Virus record (IMG/VR): IMGVR_UViG_3300030503_000375
Span: 1-32,695 of that record
Strand: one strand, 5' to 3'
Length of the DNA stretch: 32,695 nucleotides
From: a virus
The notes beneath the pieces were generated by a model that worked only from the letters and a program-made list of their open reading frames with translations, ran no database searches and was not told the DNA's origin. Shown here piece by piece: positions 21,446-29,688 of the stretch (positions are counted from its first letter, which is position 1; each line of letters starts with the position of its first letter). The position numbers were made by a program, and so were the translations under genes.

Positions 21446-21832
21446 CTAGTACCTGACGTAGCTGACCAGCGCGGGGTCGAGTTCGTCGATGCCTGTCTGC
21501 CTTGCCTGCTTTGGCGGGGTGTAGATCAGCGGGAACGGGGCATCGCCGTTGTACTGGCGTACCGTCCAGTCGATGACCACGCCCTCAACGTAAACCACGG
21601 TGTGCCCCTCGAAGATGATATTTGGATACCACTCTGGACAGAGATAACGGTCATGCTCGTCGTCCAGCACGATCTCCCATGTGGTGCATTTGAGACCGTC
21701 TTCAATCGCCAGCGTTCGGAAGGCGTAGCTGGCTTCGGTGCAGCGGCCGTGGGCGCTATGGTGGTCTGCCAGCGAGGGGTTACCCTGCTTGAAGTTCTCG
21801 ATGAGTTGCTGGAGCCGCTTGCTAAGTTTCAT
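21446..21832 (-). CDS. Protein with a possible Cys-His-Asp triad
   Basis: A 128-residue protein. GRCTEASYAF places a Cys at 31 at a helix start, GHTVVYVEGV places His77, and IDWTVRQY gives Asp88 with Thr and Gln. Cys-His-Asp in this order with strand segments is the layout of transglutaminase-like or related Cys hydrolase folds. Leaderless start: TATTAT ends six bases before ATG 21832. Function unknown. Confidence 0.6.
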   Translation of the reverse strand: MKLSKRLQQLIENFKQGNPSLADHHSAHGRCTEASYAFRTLAIEDGLKCTTWEIVLDDEHDRYLCPEWYPNIIFEGHTVVYVEGVVIDWTVRQYNGDAPFPLIYTPPKQARQTGIDELDPALVSYVRY

Positions 21833-21838
21833 ACTACG

Positions 21839-21853
21839 ATAATACCACGATTA
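21839..21853 (-). promoter_or_regulatory. TAATCGTGGTATTAT promoter, copy 2
   Basis: Identical over 15 bases to the copy at 18277. TATTAT (21839-21844) ends six bases before ATG 21832. The plus-strand gene at 21882 starts in the opposite direction 29 bases away. Confidence 0.7.
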
Positions 21854-21881
21854 CCGATTTCTAGGGTAGGAGGGTTTCCCC

Positions 21882-22421
21882 ATGTTTTCATACTGTCCCG
21901 GTTACCAGAACGTTTTCATTCGTGCGTTGTACAGCTTCTTCGTCACGCTGCCCGAGCAACTCTGGATGCGTTGGCTCTGTCTCGTCATCCCAAGCAGCAA
22001 GACACTCATCAACAAGACTGGCGTCACGGATGCAGTCCTCATGGCATCGTGGGCGGCGGCACAGCAAGGTCTTGCGACTGCCCCATTCCCGCTGAATGAT
22101 TCGGGCGGCGAGATACACCCTGCTGACCCCCGGGCACTCACTGTGCAGCCGAAGAACCTCACAGTTGTCTCCGTACCGGATTGGTCTGTTGCCGATCTCA
22201 CGAAGATCGACGCGGCGTGGGCAGGGCACGCGGTGCCTACGGGCTCATTCGCCATCATGCAGGGCAGTGGGTTGTTCGGGTATGAGACCGTGGCGGGTAT
22301 GACTTGCCCATGGACTCGGCCTCGCGTCTATGGGGCGACTAGCGTACTCGCCAACGTGTGCGTGTACGAATTCCAGAATGTAATCCTGAAAGAGCTAGGC
22401 TACGACGTTTCCGCCCGTTAA
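21882..22421 (+). CDS. Hypothetical plus-strand protein, 179 aa
   Basis: A 179-residue protein. Residues 13-35 are hydrophobic (IRALYSFFVTLPEQLWMRWL), then a mixed region with several Trp and Pro (AVPTGSFAIMQGSG, MTCPWTRPRVYG). The ATG has AGGAGGG eight bases upstream. Its stop overlaps the stop of the minus-strand gene at 22418. No family recognised. It is one of only three plus-strand genes, all short. Confidence 0.65.
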   Translation: MFSYCPGYQNVFIRALYSFFVTLPEQLWMRWLCLVIPSSKTLINKTGVTDAVLMASWAAAQQGLATAPFPLNDSGGEIHPADPRALTVQPKNLTVVSVPDWSVADLTKIDAAWAGHAVPTGSFAIMQGSGLFGYETVAGMTCPWTRPRVYGATSVLANVCVYEFQNVILKELGYDVSAR

Positions 22422-22573
22422 GCGGCGGCAGCCATCGCCTTAGGCTTCTCTTCGTTGCGGGGCAGACCCATCACTTCCGGGTCGTGTCTCCGCAGGGCGT
22501 TGAACGTGATCGTCATGCACTGATCGATAAACCCGAAACGCTCTTTTGATCGGCGATCCCCTGTTGGCGGCAT
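22418..22573 (-). CDS. Small basic protein, 51 aa
   Basis: A 51-residue protein (MPPTGDRRSKERFGFIDQCM and AMAAAA end) with ATG at 22573 and AGGAG seven bases upstream. It converges with the plus-strand gene, sharing the TTAA stop overlap. It is downstream of the helicase gene. Function unknown. Confidence 0.6.
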   Translation of the reverse strand: MPPTGDRRSKERFGFIDQCMTITFNALRRHDPEVMGLPRNEEKPKAMAAAA

Positions 22574-22623
22574 AATATGTCTCCTGTATGAAAAGTGTGG
22601 GGAGGGCGGGGGAGGAATCCCTG

Positions 22624-24345
22624 TTAAAAGCTGGATGCGAAATCTGGTGCTTCCAGCCCGATGATTGAGTCCGTCCACCACTTCGACAACTGGATGCTCG
22701 TCGAAGTCGTGCACTGGTTCTTGTTGTAGAAATCGCGGAACCCTTCGTCCAGAATGTAGGTGTGAGCCTTGTCCGTCATGCTGCGGACCACGCGGCCCGT
22801 TGCCTGCTCAAGAACCAGAGCCGTCAGCCATTGATACCACGCGGGGTCGCGGTCCATGCGAGCCTTAACGTAGGGGTCCATGAACGGGTACGGCACCTTC
22901 GTGACGACGCAGAAGCGAGCCAAGTCTTCCTTCAAATCCAAGCCTTCGGTCATCGACGGGGAGAACAGAACTGTCGGCTCGGGGCTGGCAATGTGCTCCA
23001 TCACAGCGCGGTCACGCGAACCCTTCGAGTTGTCGTGGGTGATGATGCGGTATCCGAATTCAGCTTTCAGGTACTCCACGAAGTAGCGGTTGTTCTCGTA
23101 GCTATGCGTGTGGATGATACCCTTCTTGGTCGCGTACTTGCGGAGAATCTGCGCCATAAAAGCAGCCATCTTCGGCATGGTGTTCTTCTTGAAACGGAAG
23201 CCCATATTGCCGCACGGCTTGAAGAAGATCGGGCGATTCTCAAGGGGAAATTCGCTGTCCACCGCGAGGCAGGTCGCGTCCTTAGGGTTGATGCCCAAAT
23301 TACGCATGAACGTCGGGAAGTCCAAAATCGTCGCCGACATCAACAGAACTTTGTCCGCCTTGCTGAACAGGATGTCGTTGGCGAACAGGGTAGCGGTCAG
23401 CGGCTTGATGGCGAGATCGGTCGTGCCCTTGCGCTTTTCCGCGTCCCAATCGCTCCATGCCAGCCAGTCGCGGCGATCAGCGGCGTTCAGGAAGAAATTG
23501 ATCTTGCCCATGAACCGCTCAGCCGCCTGAACCTTCTTGAGCAACTTCACGGCGAGTTCCTTGTCGCCAGTCTCTTTGGCAACGGTGATCTGGGTCTTGA
23601 GGTTGCGCTTGTGGCTCTCGTAGGCGGGAACGAACGAGCCGCACAGCCAGTTCGCCACGTCCTCGTTGTAACCAGCTTCGAAAATTGGCAAGCCGCCGAC
23701 CACACCGTACTCCTCGCAACGGCGCTTGTCGATGACGGTATCCGTGAAGCCCAGAATCTTGCCCTCGGCGTTGTGTGCTTCGTCGCACACCAGCAGGTTG
23801 CGATTCTTCAACTGACCAGCGTGCATCGTCTCGTTGAGGTAGTAGTCGAAATTCGTGACGCCCATCGGGGTCGATTGGAAGATGCGCTTGGCAGGCTTGT
23901 AACCAGTGCAGGTCTCGACGTTGTGCTCTTCTTCGTAAAGCATCGCGGCGGTCTCGCAGTCGATTTCCATGCCAGCCTGCTCAGTGAAGCCGTGGCAGGT
24001 GTAGTTCGACTGACCCTTGAGTTCCACAAGGCCGTTCGGGGCGAAGTCATCGACGTACTGCTTGGTGAGAACTTTCTGCGGGGAGAGGATGTAGCCGCCC
24101 TTCTCGTAAACTTCGCCGACTGCGGAGTTCAGAGTCTTTGCCCAAGAGCAAGCGGCGATGCCGACGCCTGACTTACCGAAACCAGTCGGACCTTCGAGCA
24201 CGTAGAACTTTTTGTTCTGTTCGCGGAAGGCGTCCTGCACGCCAAGCATGGCTTGGGTCTGGGTTGCGCGTTGAGTGGGGAAGGGGAAGTGAGCCGCGAT
24301 GTCGGTCGAAAACTCGTGATTCAGATTTTTATCTACGGTTGGCAT
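22624..24345 (-). CDS. DinG/Rad3-like superfamily 2 helicase
   Basis: A 573-residue helicase. Walker A GPTGFGKS at 52-59; DEAH at 188-191 in LLVCDEAHNAEG; VLLMSATILD as motif III; PSMTEGLDL and QATGRVVRS as motifs V and VI of the DinG/Rad3/XPD group. Three Cys at about 117, 130 and 146 (TCHG, DCETA, ETCTGYKP) lie where XPD/DinG proteins have the iron-sulphur cluster, although four are normally present. It unwinds 5'-3', possibly at D-loops or RNA-DNA hybrids. The gene has the second copy of the 71-base promoter module. Confidence 0.85.
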   Translation of the reverse strand: MPTVDKNLNHEFSTDIAAHFPFPTQRATQTQAMLGVQDAFREQNKKFYVLEGPTGFGKSGVGIAACSWAKTLNSAVGEVYEKGGYILSPQKVLTKQYVDDFAPNGLVELKGQSNYTCHGFTEQAGMEIDCETAAMLYEEEHNVETCTGYKPAKRIFQSTPMGVTNFDYYLNETMHAGQLKNRNLLVCDEAHNAEGKILGFTDTVIDKRRCEEYGVVGGLPIFEAGYNEDVANWLCGSFVPAYESHKRNLKTQITVAKETGDKELAVKLLKKVQAAERFMGKINFFLNAADRRDWLAWSDWDAEKRKGTTDLAIKPLTATLFANDILFSKADKVLLMSATILDFPTFMRNLGINPKDATCLAVDSEFPLENRPIFFKPCGNMGFRFKKNTMPKMAAFMAQILRKYATKKGIIHTHSYENNRYFVEYLKAEFGYRIITHDNSKGSRDRAVMEHIASPEPTVLFSPSMTEGLDLKEDLARFCVVTKVPYPFMDPYVKARMDRDPAWYQWLTALVLEQATGRVVRSMTDKAHTYILDEGFRDFYNKNQCTTSTSIQLSKWWTDSIIGLEAPDFASSF

Positions 24346-24362
24346 CTCTTCTCTCCACCACC

Positions 24363-24433
24363 ATTATACCCAAAACTGAGCCCAAACCGATAGAAATTTT
24401 GGACTTTATTGCCCATGTTATCAACAACTTACG
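24363..24433 (-). promoter_or_regulatory. 71-base promoter module, copy 2
   Basis: Shares CGTAAGTTGTTGA, CTATCG and TATAAT with copy 1 at the same spacing; by eye 54 of 71 bases match. TATAAT (24363-24368) is followed by a short leader with GGAGAGAAGAG before ATG 24345. Confidence 0.7.
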
Positions 24434-25094
24434 GTATGAAGATACGGAAACAATCAGCCGTACACTGGAAGTCGGCTATTTGCTCCTTGTCGCAGACGCT
24501 CCGCTCGGCCTCGGGTAGGAAATTGCGAACGTTGTCGCGGATGTCCTCGATCTGCGCTCGGAAAAATACGTCCGTCACTTTACCCGGATATGTCGCCATC
24601 AGGCCTCGCATTTTCTGCATGTAATGCTGGCACACGTCCGTGGGCAGGTAGCTGGTGGTCGAGCATTTACGCAAAAGCAACAGCGCCTCACCCATCCGCT
24701 GCTGTGGATCGTCCAGATGATTATACAGGCAATTGAGCTTTGCCCACAACTTCTGTGGGTCGGATAATTCTCCCCACCGTGGGGCGAGCTTCGAGCCGAT
24801 CACCAGAATCACGTCGTCGTACATCTCTTCGGCCCGCAAATACCGTTCACAAGCCTTGAACTCTTCTTCGTCCATGGCAAGGAATCGCTCGCGGCGGCGG
24901 GCTTTTTCCCGCTGGATGAGCCGAGGTGTGCACGCGGCATCGCCAGCGTTGCCTATACCCGCGAGGTGGAGTTGGTGGTAAGGGAGGAGTTGGAGGGAGG
25001 TCTCGTCGAACTTCTTGTCCTGTTCGATGAGGTCGCTGCGGAGATCGTAGAAATCCCGCCGTGCTGCCCCGTATGATTCGACATCAACCTTCAT
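24429..25094 (-). CDS. Hypothetical helical protein, 221 aa
   Basis: A 221-residue helical, charged protein with eight Cys scattered (AACTPRL, KCSTTSYLPTDVCQHY, CDKEQIADFQCTADCF). No family recognised. ATG 25094 is chosen because TATTAT ends five bases upstream and no ribosome site is present; the frame is open to 25253 but the upstream part overlaps the fibre gene. Confidence 0.65.
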   Translation of the reverse strand: MKVDVESYGAARRDFYDLRSDLIEQDKKFDETSLQLLPYHQLHLAGIGNAGDAACTPRLIQREKARRRERFLAMDEEEFKACERYLRAEEMYDDVILVIGSKLAPRWGELSDPQKLWAKLNCLYNHLDDPQQRMGEALLLLRKCSTTSYLPTDVCQHYMQKMRGLMATYPGKVTDVFFRAQIEDIRDNVRNFLPEAERSVCDKEQIADFQCTADCFRIFIP

Positions 25095-25099
25095 ACAGG

Positions 25100-25114
25100 A
25101 TAATACCGCGATTA
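25100..25114 (-). promoter_or_regulatory. TAATCGCGGTATTAT promoter, copy 3
   Basis: The minus strand reads TAATCGCGGTATTAT; the TAA is the fibre gene stop. TATTAT ends five bases before ATG 25094. Confidence 0.68.
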
Positions 25115-28100
25115 GGCGTATGTTACGTTGTTGGCACCGATGACGTACCAGTTGCCCTGATAAGCCATAAGTTCTACGGTTGCACCCGGAGAGGCGGCAA
25201 AAAGAACCATAGTGACCGCCGCTGTGCCGGGGCGTAATGTACCCCCTGAACACGTAAGCGTGGGCGTTCCTGTGGTGCCAGATGTGAGCGAAATTACTAC
25301 ACCATCATCCACGGTGACGGTCGGAGCGGCGATTGTCATGGCATCAACACCAACAGTGTTAACCATGTAGGTCGCCGACGTGTGCGGGTCGATAGCATCG
25401 GCAACGCCAGTGAGAGCTATCGGAGAGCGCGTAAGACTCGAAGCGGCTGGTGTCTGCCAGTTCGCTTCTGTGGCGCTGACGGCGGTAAGCACCTTACCCG
25501 CAGTCGGGGCAGTCGAATCAATCCGCACGCCGTACAGGAAGTTGGCGTTGATCTCCCCTTCACTTGGGGGTGAACCGCTACCACTGAATGTCAACACAGC
25601 ACCCGGCCCCACAACCATCGTTGCGGTGACATTGGTGCCACTTCCGATGTTGTCAAACGTCACGGTGGATGCGGGGATGGGAGCAGCCGAGAACAACCCC
25701 GTAACCGCGTCATAGCCCGTGAGGTACTCAAACTCTGGAGGTGAACCCGCCAAGACGGGAGTAAACGTCTGCGGTGCTGGAACCCATAGCGTTGCCGTGC
25801 CCGTGGAACTAAGCATGTAGCCGCTTGCCCCCGGTGAATCCGTACCATCATACAGGGCTTCGCCCAGATGTAAATTGCCGAGTACGTCAATCCAGACTGA
25901 AGGCGATCCGCCCGTGTTTGTCCAGAATTCCGCGATATCATCGGATGTGCTCGCCGCTACCACGGTGAGGGCTGATGAGCCCGCACCACCTTCTGGGGTG
26001 ACGTGCAGGGAGCCAGTGAAGTCCACATACACCGATTTGATGATGGAAGCTGGCTTGTACCATTGCTGAATGTCTGTACCGCCCGCATCTCCGTAGACCA
26101 CTAGAGCGACCGTGACGTTCGTTCCCTGCGGTTGAATGACCACTCCACCGAACTCGTTAACGTAGATCGCTGGTGTGCCGCTCACCGTACCGCCGCTCGT
26201 CAGGCGACCATAGATGTCGAGGATGTGGCTAGTGTTGGCGTCTCCCGTCAGTGAGAGAGCTACGCCCGTACCAGTCGGTGCCAAAGCCATCAAACCATTT
26301 ACGCCATCAGCCGTGCTACCTGAAATGCCGCCGAATACGCCGCTGTCGTTGAACTGGATGTTCGTCGGAATGCCGCCCGGGGCCGTTGTAAAGGATGGAA
26401 GCGCGGCGGCAGTGAATAACCCAGTACCCGCGTCATAGCCCGTAAGATACTCATACTCTGGGGGCGACCCAGCGGGGGTTGGAGTGAATGTCTGCGGCAA
26501 CTGCGGCGTACCGCTGAGGATTGAGTAACTGATGGTCTGCCAGCTTGCAGCCGTGCCGCTAGTCGCTATGAGAGCTTGGTTCGCTGTGGGTGCCGCACCG
26601 CTGACCAACACGTTCCAAAGTTGAGTCGCTTCCACCACACCAGTCCCAGTGACCACGATGGACGCACCTGTGTCCACGGTCATTGTGGCGATGGTGTTGA
26701 TCCCCGTAAGAATGTCGGAGAATGAGAGGGTCGCCACAACGGGAGCAGCCGAGAATAATCCTGTGCTCGCGTCATAGCCTGTGAGGTACTCAAATTCTGG
26801 AGGTGACCCCGCTGGGGTGGGGGTGAATGTCTGGGGTAGAACGATGGTCTGCCATGCGGGTACGCCAGCGACCACCATCAATACTTGACTCGTTGTACCG
26901 ATAGGCAGACGCAATGGACCGAGCACTGCGGGGGAACCCGATAACCCCTCATAAATCATGTCCCCATTCGTAGTCATGGGGTTGACAAAGATACTGCTAA
27001 GCACACCCTCCAAAGAGATACCCGAATCCTGTGTGTTGCCGAACACGTCGTAGGTGACGATATCACCAGCGATGATGGCTCCTGCTCCTGATGGGACCGT
27101 GACAGCGGTTGCGGCAGAGATGCTAACGGCACCGTTACCACCACCCACGGCAAGGGCACGCCCAGTGAGAATGCCGCCGCCCAGCGTGATCGAAGCATAC
27201 GCCAAGATGTTACCAACCATCGTGCTTGTAGCAACCGATGTGAATGAGCTTCCTACAGTCCAAACCACGTTGGCGGCTTGAGCGCCATTGACCAGAAGAA
27301 TAGATGCTCCGCTTTCGAGCGTGACCGTAGAGGCTGCGATGAAGACGAATACGGCGTTTGGATTACCTTGTGCATCAAGAGTGATCGTGGTCGGAATGTC
27401 GAGGGCTCCACCAGAATAAACGCCCGCATTGTAGGTCGATGCGTTTGCACCGTTACCGCTAACGCTGAGGTTGGACAAACCCGTAAGAGTTGGCGTCAGC
27501 CCGCTGTAGTAGGTGTATGCCGCCTGACCCGCAGTTCGGGCGGCGGGGGCAGAGGCGTTGTCCACTGTAGCCGTAGGTGGGTTGAACCCCGTGATGCTCA
27601 TGGTCGGGGCTGAACCAATTTTGCCGCCCGTTATCGAAGTTGCGGGTGCCGCATTTGTAATTCCGCTGTAAGCCAACAGAGCATAGTTCGCGGATGACCC
27701 GAGTTGCGTGGTGACGGGAGACGGAGGCGGTGCACCGCCCGTCAGTTGAACGTAAGCTCCCGTGCCCTGCGTGCTGCACAACTGACTCGTCAACAGGCAA
27801 CCCGAGATGCGGGTGAAGTCGTTGTAGCCAGCGAGGAAGATAGCAGTCACAACGTTCGGAGCCGTGAAAGCTACGACGTACCCAACGGTCTGATCGAGGA
27901 TGCCGCCAGTTGTCGATGGTCGAGTGAGAGTGATACCGCCCGGGGTCACAGCCGACAGGTAAACTTCCTGACCAACGCTGCTGAGAGAAAACTCGCTGTT
28001 TGGATCGATATAAGTGAACAGGCCGCTAAACGCGACAGTTCCAGATTGTCCCGCGTCGATGGGTGAAGTTAGGAAACCTTGAGCGGTCAGGGGTAGGGAT

Positions 28101-28429
28101 GCGGGCGATCCTGTGCCAGCTTCAGCAAGCTCTGCCGTCAGGACGCCGCCGACACTGTAGAGATGGACGAGCGGGGCTCCCAAGGAGAGATTCACACTCG
28201 CGACAGCGGAGACGCCTGTGTTCAGCAATGAGGGATCAATGACGCCATTCGGATTCAGAACTACTGGCACGCCATACGACGCGGCTCCGAGCGAAGACAC
28301 GACCACGCCGTCGCAACCCGTCACGATGTCAATCAGATTCGATCCCGTCTGATTGGGCACGACGGGGGGCGCAAACTGTTGGTTCGCCTTAACGTTAAAA
28401 ACGCACACGCGAGTGGGTCCGTTCGCCAT
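25112..28429 (-). CDS. Large fibre-like protein with DUF3494 ice-binding-like domain
   Basis: A 1105-residue Gly/Ser/Thr/Ala-rich protein. Residues about 240-450 (YALLAYSGITN, ITLDAQGNPNAVFVFI, INGAQAANVVWTVGSS-type, MVGNILAYASITLGG, GRALA) match the DUF3494 ice-binding-like beta-solenoid layout. Before it is a domain with DIVTGCDGVVVS. After it, three copies of PQTFTPxxAGSPPE[FY]EYLTGYDA at 532, 645 and 886 separate beta-rich modules. Low complexity and modular repeats with a host-facing fold fit a tail fibre or other surface adhesin. It starts at TAATG on the HNH stop. No recognised tailspike catalytic motif. Confidence 0.75.
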   Translation of the reverse strand: MANGPTRVCVFNVKANQQFAPPVVPNQTGSNLIDIVTGCDGVVVSSLGAASYGVPVVLNPNGVIDPSLLNTGVSAVASVNLSLGAPLVHLYSVGGVLTAELAEAGTGSPASLPLTAQGFLTSPIDAGQSGTVAFSGLFTYIDPNSEFSLSSVGQEVYLSAVTPGGITLTRPSTTGGILDQTVGYVVAFTAPNVVTAIFLAGYNDFTRISGCLLTSQLCSTQGTGAYVQLTGGAPPPSPVTTQLGSSANYALLAYSGITNAAPATSITGGKIGSAPTMSITGFNPPTATVDNASAPAARTAGQAAYTYYSGLTPTLTGLSNLSVSGNGANASTYNAGVYSGGALDIPTTITLDAQGNPNAVFVFIAASTVTLESGASILLVNGAQAANVVWTVGSSFTSVATSTMVGNILAYASITLGGGILTGRALAVGGGNGAVSISAATAVTVPSGAGAIIAGDIVTYDVFGNTQDSGISLEGVLSSIFVNPMTTNGDMIYEGLSGSPAVLGPLRLPIGTTSQVLMVVAGVPAWQTIVLPQTFTPTPAGSPPEFEYLTGYDASTGLFSAAPVVATLSFSDILTGINTIATMTVDTGASIVVTGTGVVEATQLWNVLVSGAAPTANQALIATSGTAASWQTISYSILSGTPQLPQTFTPTPAGSPPEYEYLTGYDAGTGLFTAAALPSFTTAPGGIPTNIQFNDSGVFGGISGSTADGVNGLMALAPTGTGVALSLTGDANTSHILDIYGRLTSGGTVSGTPAIYVNEFGGVVIQPQGTNVTVALVVYGDAGGTDIQQWYKPASIIKSVYVDFTGSLHVTPEGGAGSSALTVVAASTSDDIAEFWTNTGGSPSVWIDVLGNLHLGEALYDGTDSPGASGYMLSSTGTATLWVPAPQTFTPVLAGSPPEFEYLTGYDAVTGLFSAAPIPASTVTFDNIGSGTNVTATMVVGPGAVLTFSGSGSPPSEGEINANFLYGVRIDSTAPTAGKVLTAVSATEANWQTPAASSLTRSPIALTGVADAIDPHTSATYMVNTVGVDAMTIAAPTVTVDDGVVISLTSGTTGTPTLTCSGGTLRPGTAAVTMVLFAASPGATVELMAYQGNWYVIGANNVTYA
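25679..25774 (-). repeat. Fibre repeat copy 3
   Basis: Encodes residues 886-917 of the fibre-like protein (PQTFTPVLAGSPPEF, then EYLTGYDAVTGLFSAAP). It shares peptide and DNA with the copies at 26405 and 26741. Confidence 0.7.
26405..26497 (-). repeat. Fibre repeat copy 2
   Basis: Encodes residues 645-675 (PQTFTPTPAGSPPEY, then EYLTGYDAGTGLFTAA). Confidence 0.7.
26741..26836 (-). repeat. Fibre repeat copy 1
   Basis: Encodes residues 532-563 (PQTFTPTPAGSPPEF, then EYLTGYDASTGLFSAAP). The three copies lie at irregular distances, 240-725 bases apart, so they are protein modules and not a DNA array. Confidence 0.7.
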
Positions 28430-28998
28430 TACTTCGCCTCCGCAAAACTCAACTTGTTTGCTCTAAACCGCTTCAACGCCGCTGTCATGCAAACCCACTC
28501 TTCGTAGGTGTAACGATGCGCTTTACCGTGGTTGCAAACTCCGCAACAAACAACGAGGTTGTTTTTGACATACTCCAAATCATTATTCTTGCGGTCAAGA
28601 TAGTATCTTCCATAGGTTTGTCTATTGCTGTAAGGCATCCATGTGATGGGAACCCCGCAATAATGGCATTCATTGATTTTCGTGAACTCTAAAAATTCTT
28701 CAAACGATAAATCAACAACTCTGATTTTTTTACGTGTGCGATGAACAAGGGCATTGTAGATGTGCTCGAACGGACGGAAAGCCTTGCGTTTGGCTTCCGA
28801 AGCACGCTCTCGCTGCAAGCACCCGCAGCTTTCAGTATTGGGTCGTGTCCCCTTTCTCCCTAAGTTAGTTCCAAAAACCTCAGTCAGGGTTCCACAAGCA
28901 CATTCACATGAGTATTTAGCGGGCTCCCGCTTACCCGATACCCGAGCAAGCACTTTCAGCCTGCCGAACGTCTCTCCGATTTTGGTATCTATTTTCAT
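28429..28998 (-). CDS. HNH homing endonuclease with zinc-ribbon
   Basis: A 189-residue protein. Residues 10-60 are the GxxFGRLxV..CxCxCG..SCGCL module seen at the N terminus of many phage HNH proteins. CHYCG at 111-115, YLDRKNNDLEYV and VVCCGVCNHGK at 149-159 form the HNH nuclease. It has the TAATG overlap with the fibre gene and starts four bases after the previous stop, so it is an insert between 29002 and 28429. It may target the fibre or the flanking gene. Confidence 0.87.
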   Translation of the reverse strand: MKIDTKIGETFGRLKVLARVSGKREPAKYSCECACGTLTEVFGTNLGRKGTRPNTESCGCLQRERASEAKRKAFRPFEHIYNALVHRTRKKIRVVDLSFEEFLEFTKINECHYCGVPITWMPYSNRQTYGRYYLDRKNNDLEYVKNNLVVCCGVCNHGKAHRYTYEEWVCMTAALKRFRANKLSFAEAK

Positions 28999-29001
28999 GT
29001 T

Positions 29002-29667
29002 TTATCTGTTCCTCTGAGGCCACTCGACTCGCTTGTGCTTGATCTCCGCTAACTCAGGAAATTCTTCCTCTGCCTCGTAGTCTTGTGCCACGGCAACGGG
29101 GTTCGGTGGAGTGTGTTCAAATTTGGGAGAGTTTCCCAGATCGTCCTGTGCTTTATCGTTTCCGCTGGTGCCGCCTTGCTCGTGGACTTCCCCACTAACA
29201 TCGTATCCGTAGGCTAGTTTTTGCTGAGACCCACGCTTCTTGTTGGCATCCAGAGTCAGTGTGTCGAGCACTCGATGGAGCTTCATCGCAGAATATGATT
29301 GATACACTGTGCCCATCCCAAAATCACCTGCCCGCCCATACGACTGAGCGACATCAGCGTCGTGACCAGCGTTCGTTACATCGCGAAGAATATCCCTTCG
29401 AGTAGAGAGTTCTTTGGAGACATCCCCCAAACCGACGAGGAGTTCGCGAAGGAGAGGTTCCGTTGCTTGAAACAACTCGGCGTCCTGTGCGGGGTCTTTC
29501 AATCGATCCCAGAGAGCGTAAATTTCCATGTACGTATCTCTTAGGTAATTCACATCCTGCGGCCACGTTACCCCCGATTGAAGCAGGTCGTTCGTGAAAC
29601 GTGGAGAGGTTTGCAGCGGGGCTACCGCTGAAGCAGCGAGCTTGGAGATTGGGAGGCGTATCGGCAT
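29002..29667 (-). CDS. Hypothetical protein, 221 aa
   Basis: A 221-residue helical, charged protein. Residues 50-115 (RDTYMEIYALWDRLKDPAQD and after) are helical; the C-terminal third is Glu/Asp/Pro-rich and disordered-looking (PNPVAVAQDYEAEEEFPE). No family recognised. No ribosome site is visible above the ATG; a small hairpin lies directly upstream. Its place beside the fibre gene makes a structural or assembly role possible, not shown. Confidence 0.6.
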   Translation of the reverse strand: MPIRLPISKLAASAVAPLQTSPRFTNDLLQSGVTWPQDVNYLRDTYMEIYALWDRLKDPAQDAELFQATEPLLRELLVGLGDVSKELSTRRDILRDVTNAGHDADVAQSYGRAGDFGMGTVYQSYSAMKLHRVLDTLTLDANKKRGSQQKLAYGYDVSGEVHEQGGTSGNDKAQDDLGNSPKFEHTPPNPVAVAQDYEAEEEFPELAEIKHKRVEWPQRNR

Positions 29668-29669
29668 AG

Positions 29670-29688
29670 GGGCTCATTAAAAGAGCCC
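29670..29688 (-). other. Hairpin before the 29667 start
   Basis: Arms GGGCTC and GAGCCC surround a seven-base loop rich in T and A on the minus strand, two bases above the ATG and just after the HNH gene stop. Could be a weak terminator or a translation control. Confidence 0.4.

Noticed and set aside
22762-24171. 469-codon plus-strand reading frame
   Set aside because: It lies wholly opposite the helicase gene, has no ribosome site, and its length reflects the codon use of the real gene.
25679-26836. The three fibre repeats as a CRISPR-like array
   Set aside because: They are in frame within a coding gene, irregularly spaced and diverge in the DNA; no leader or cas genes.
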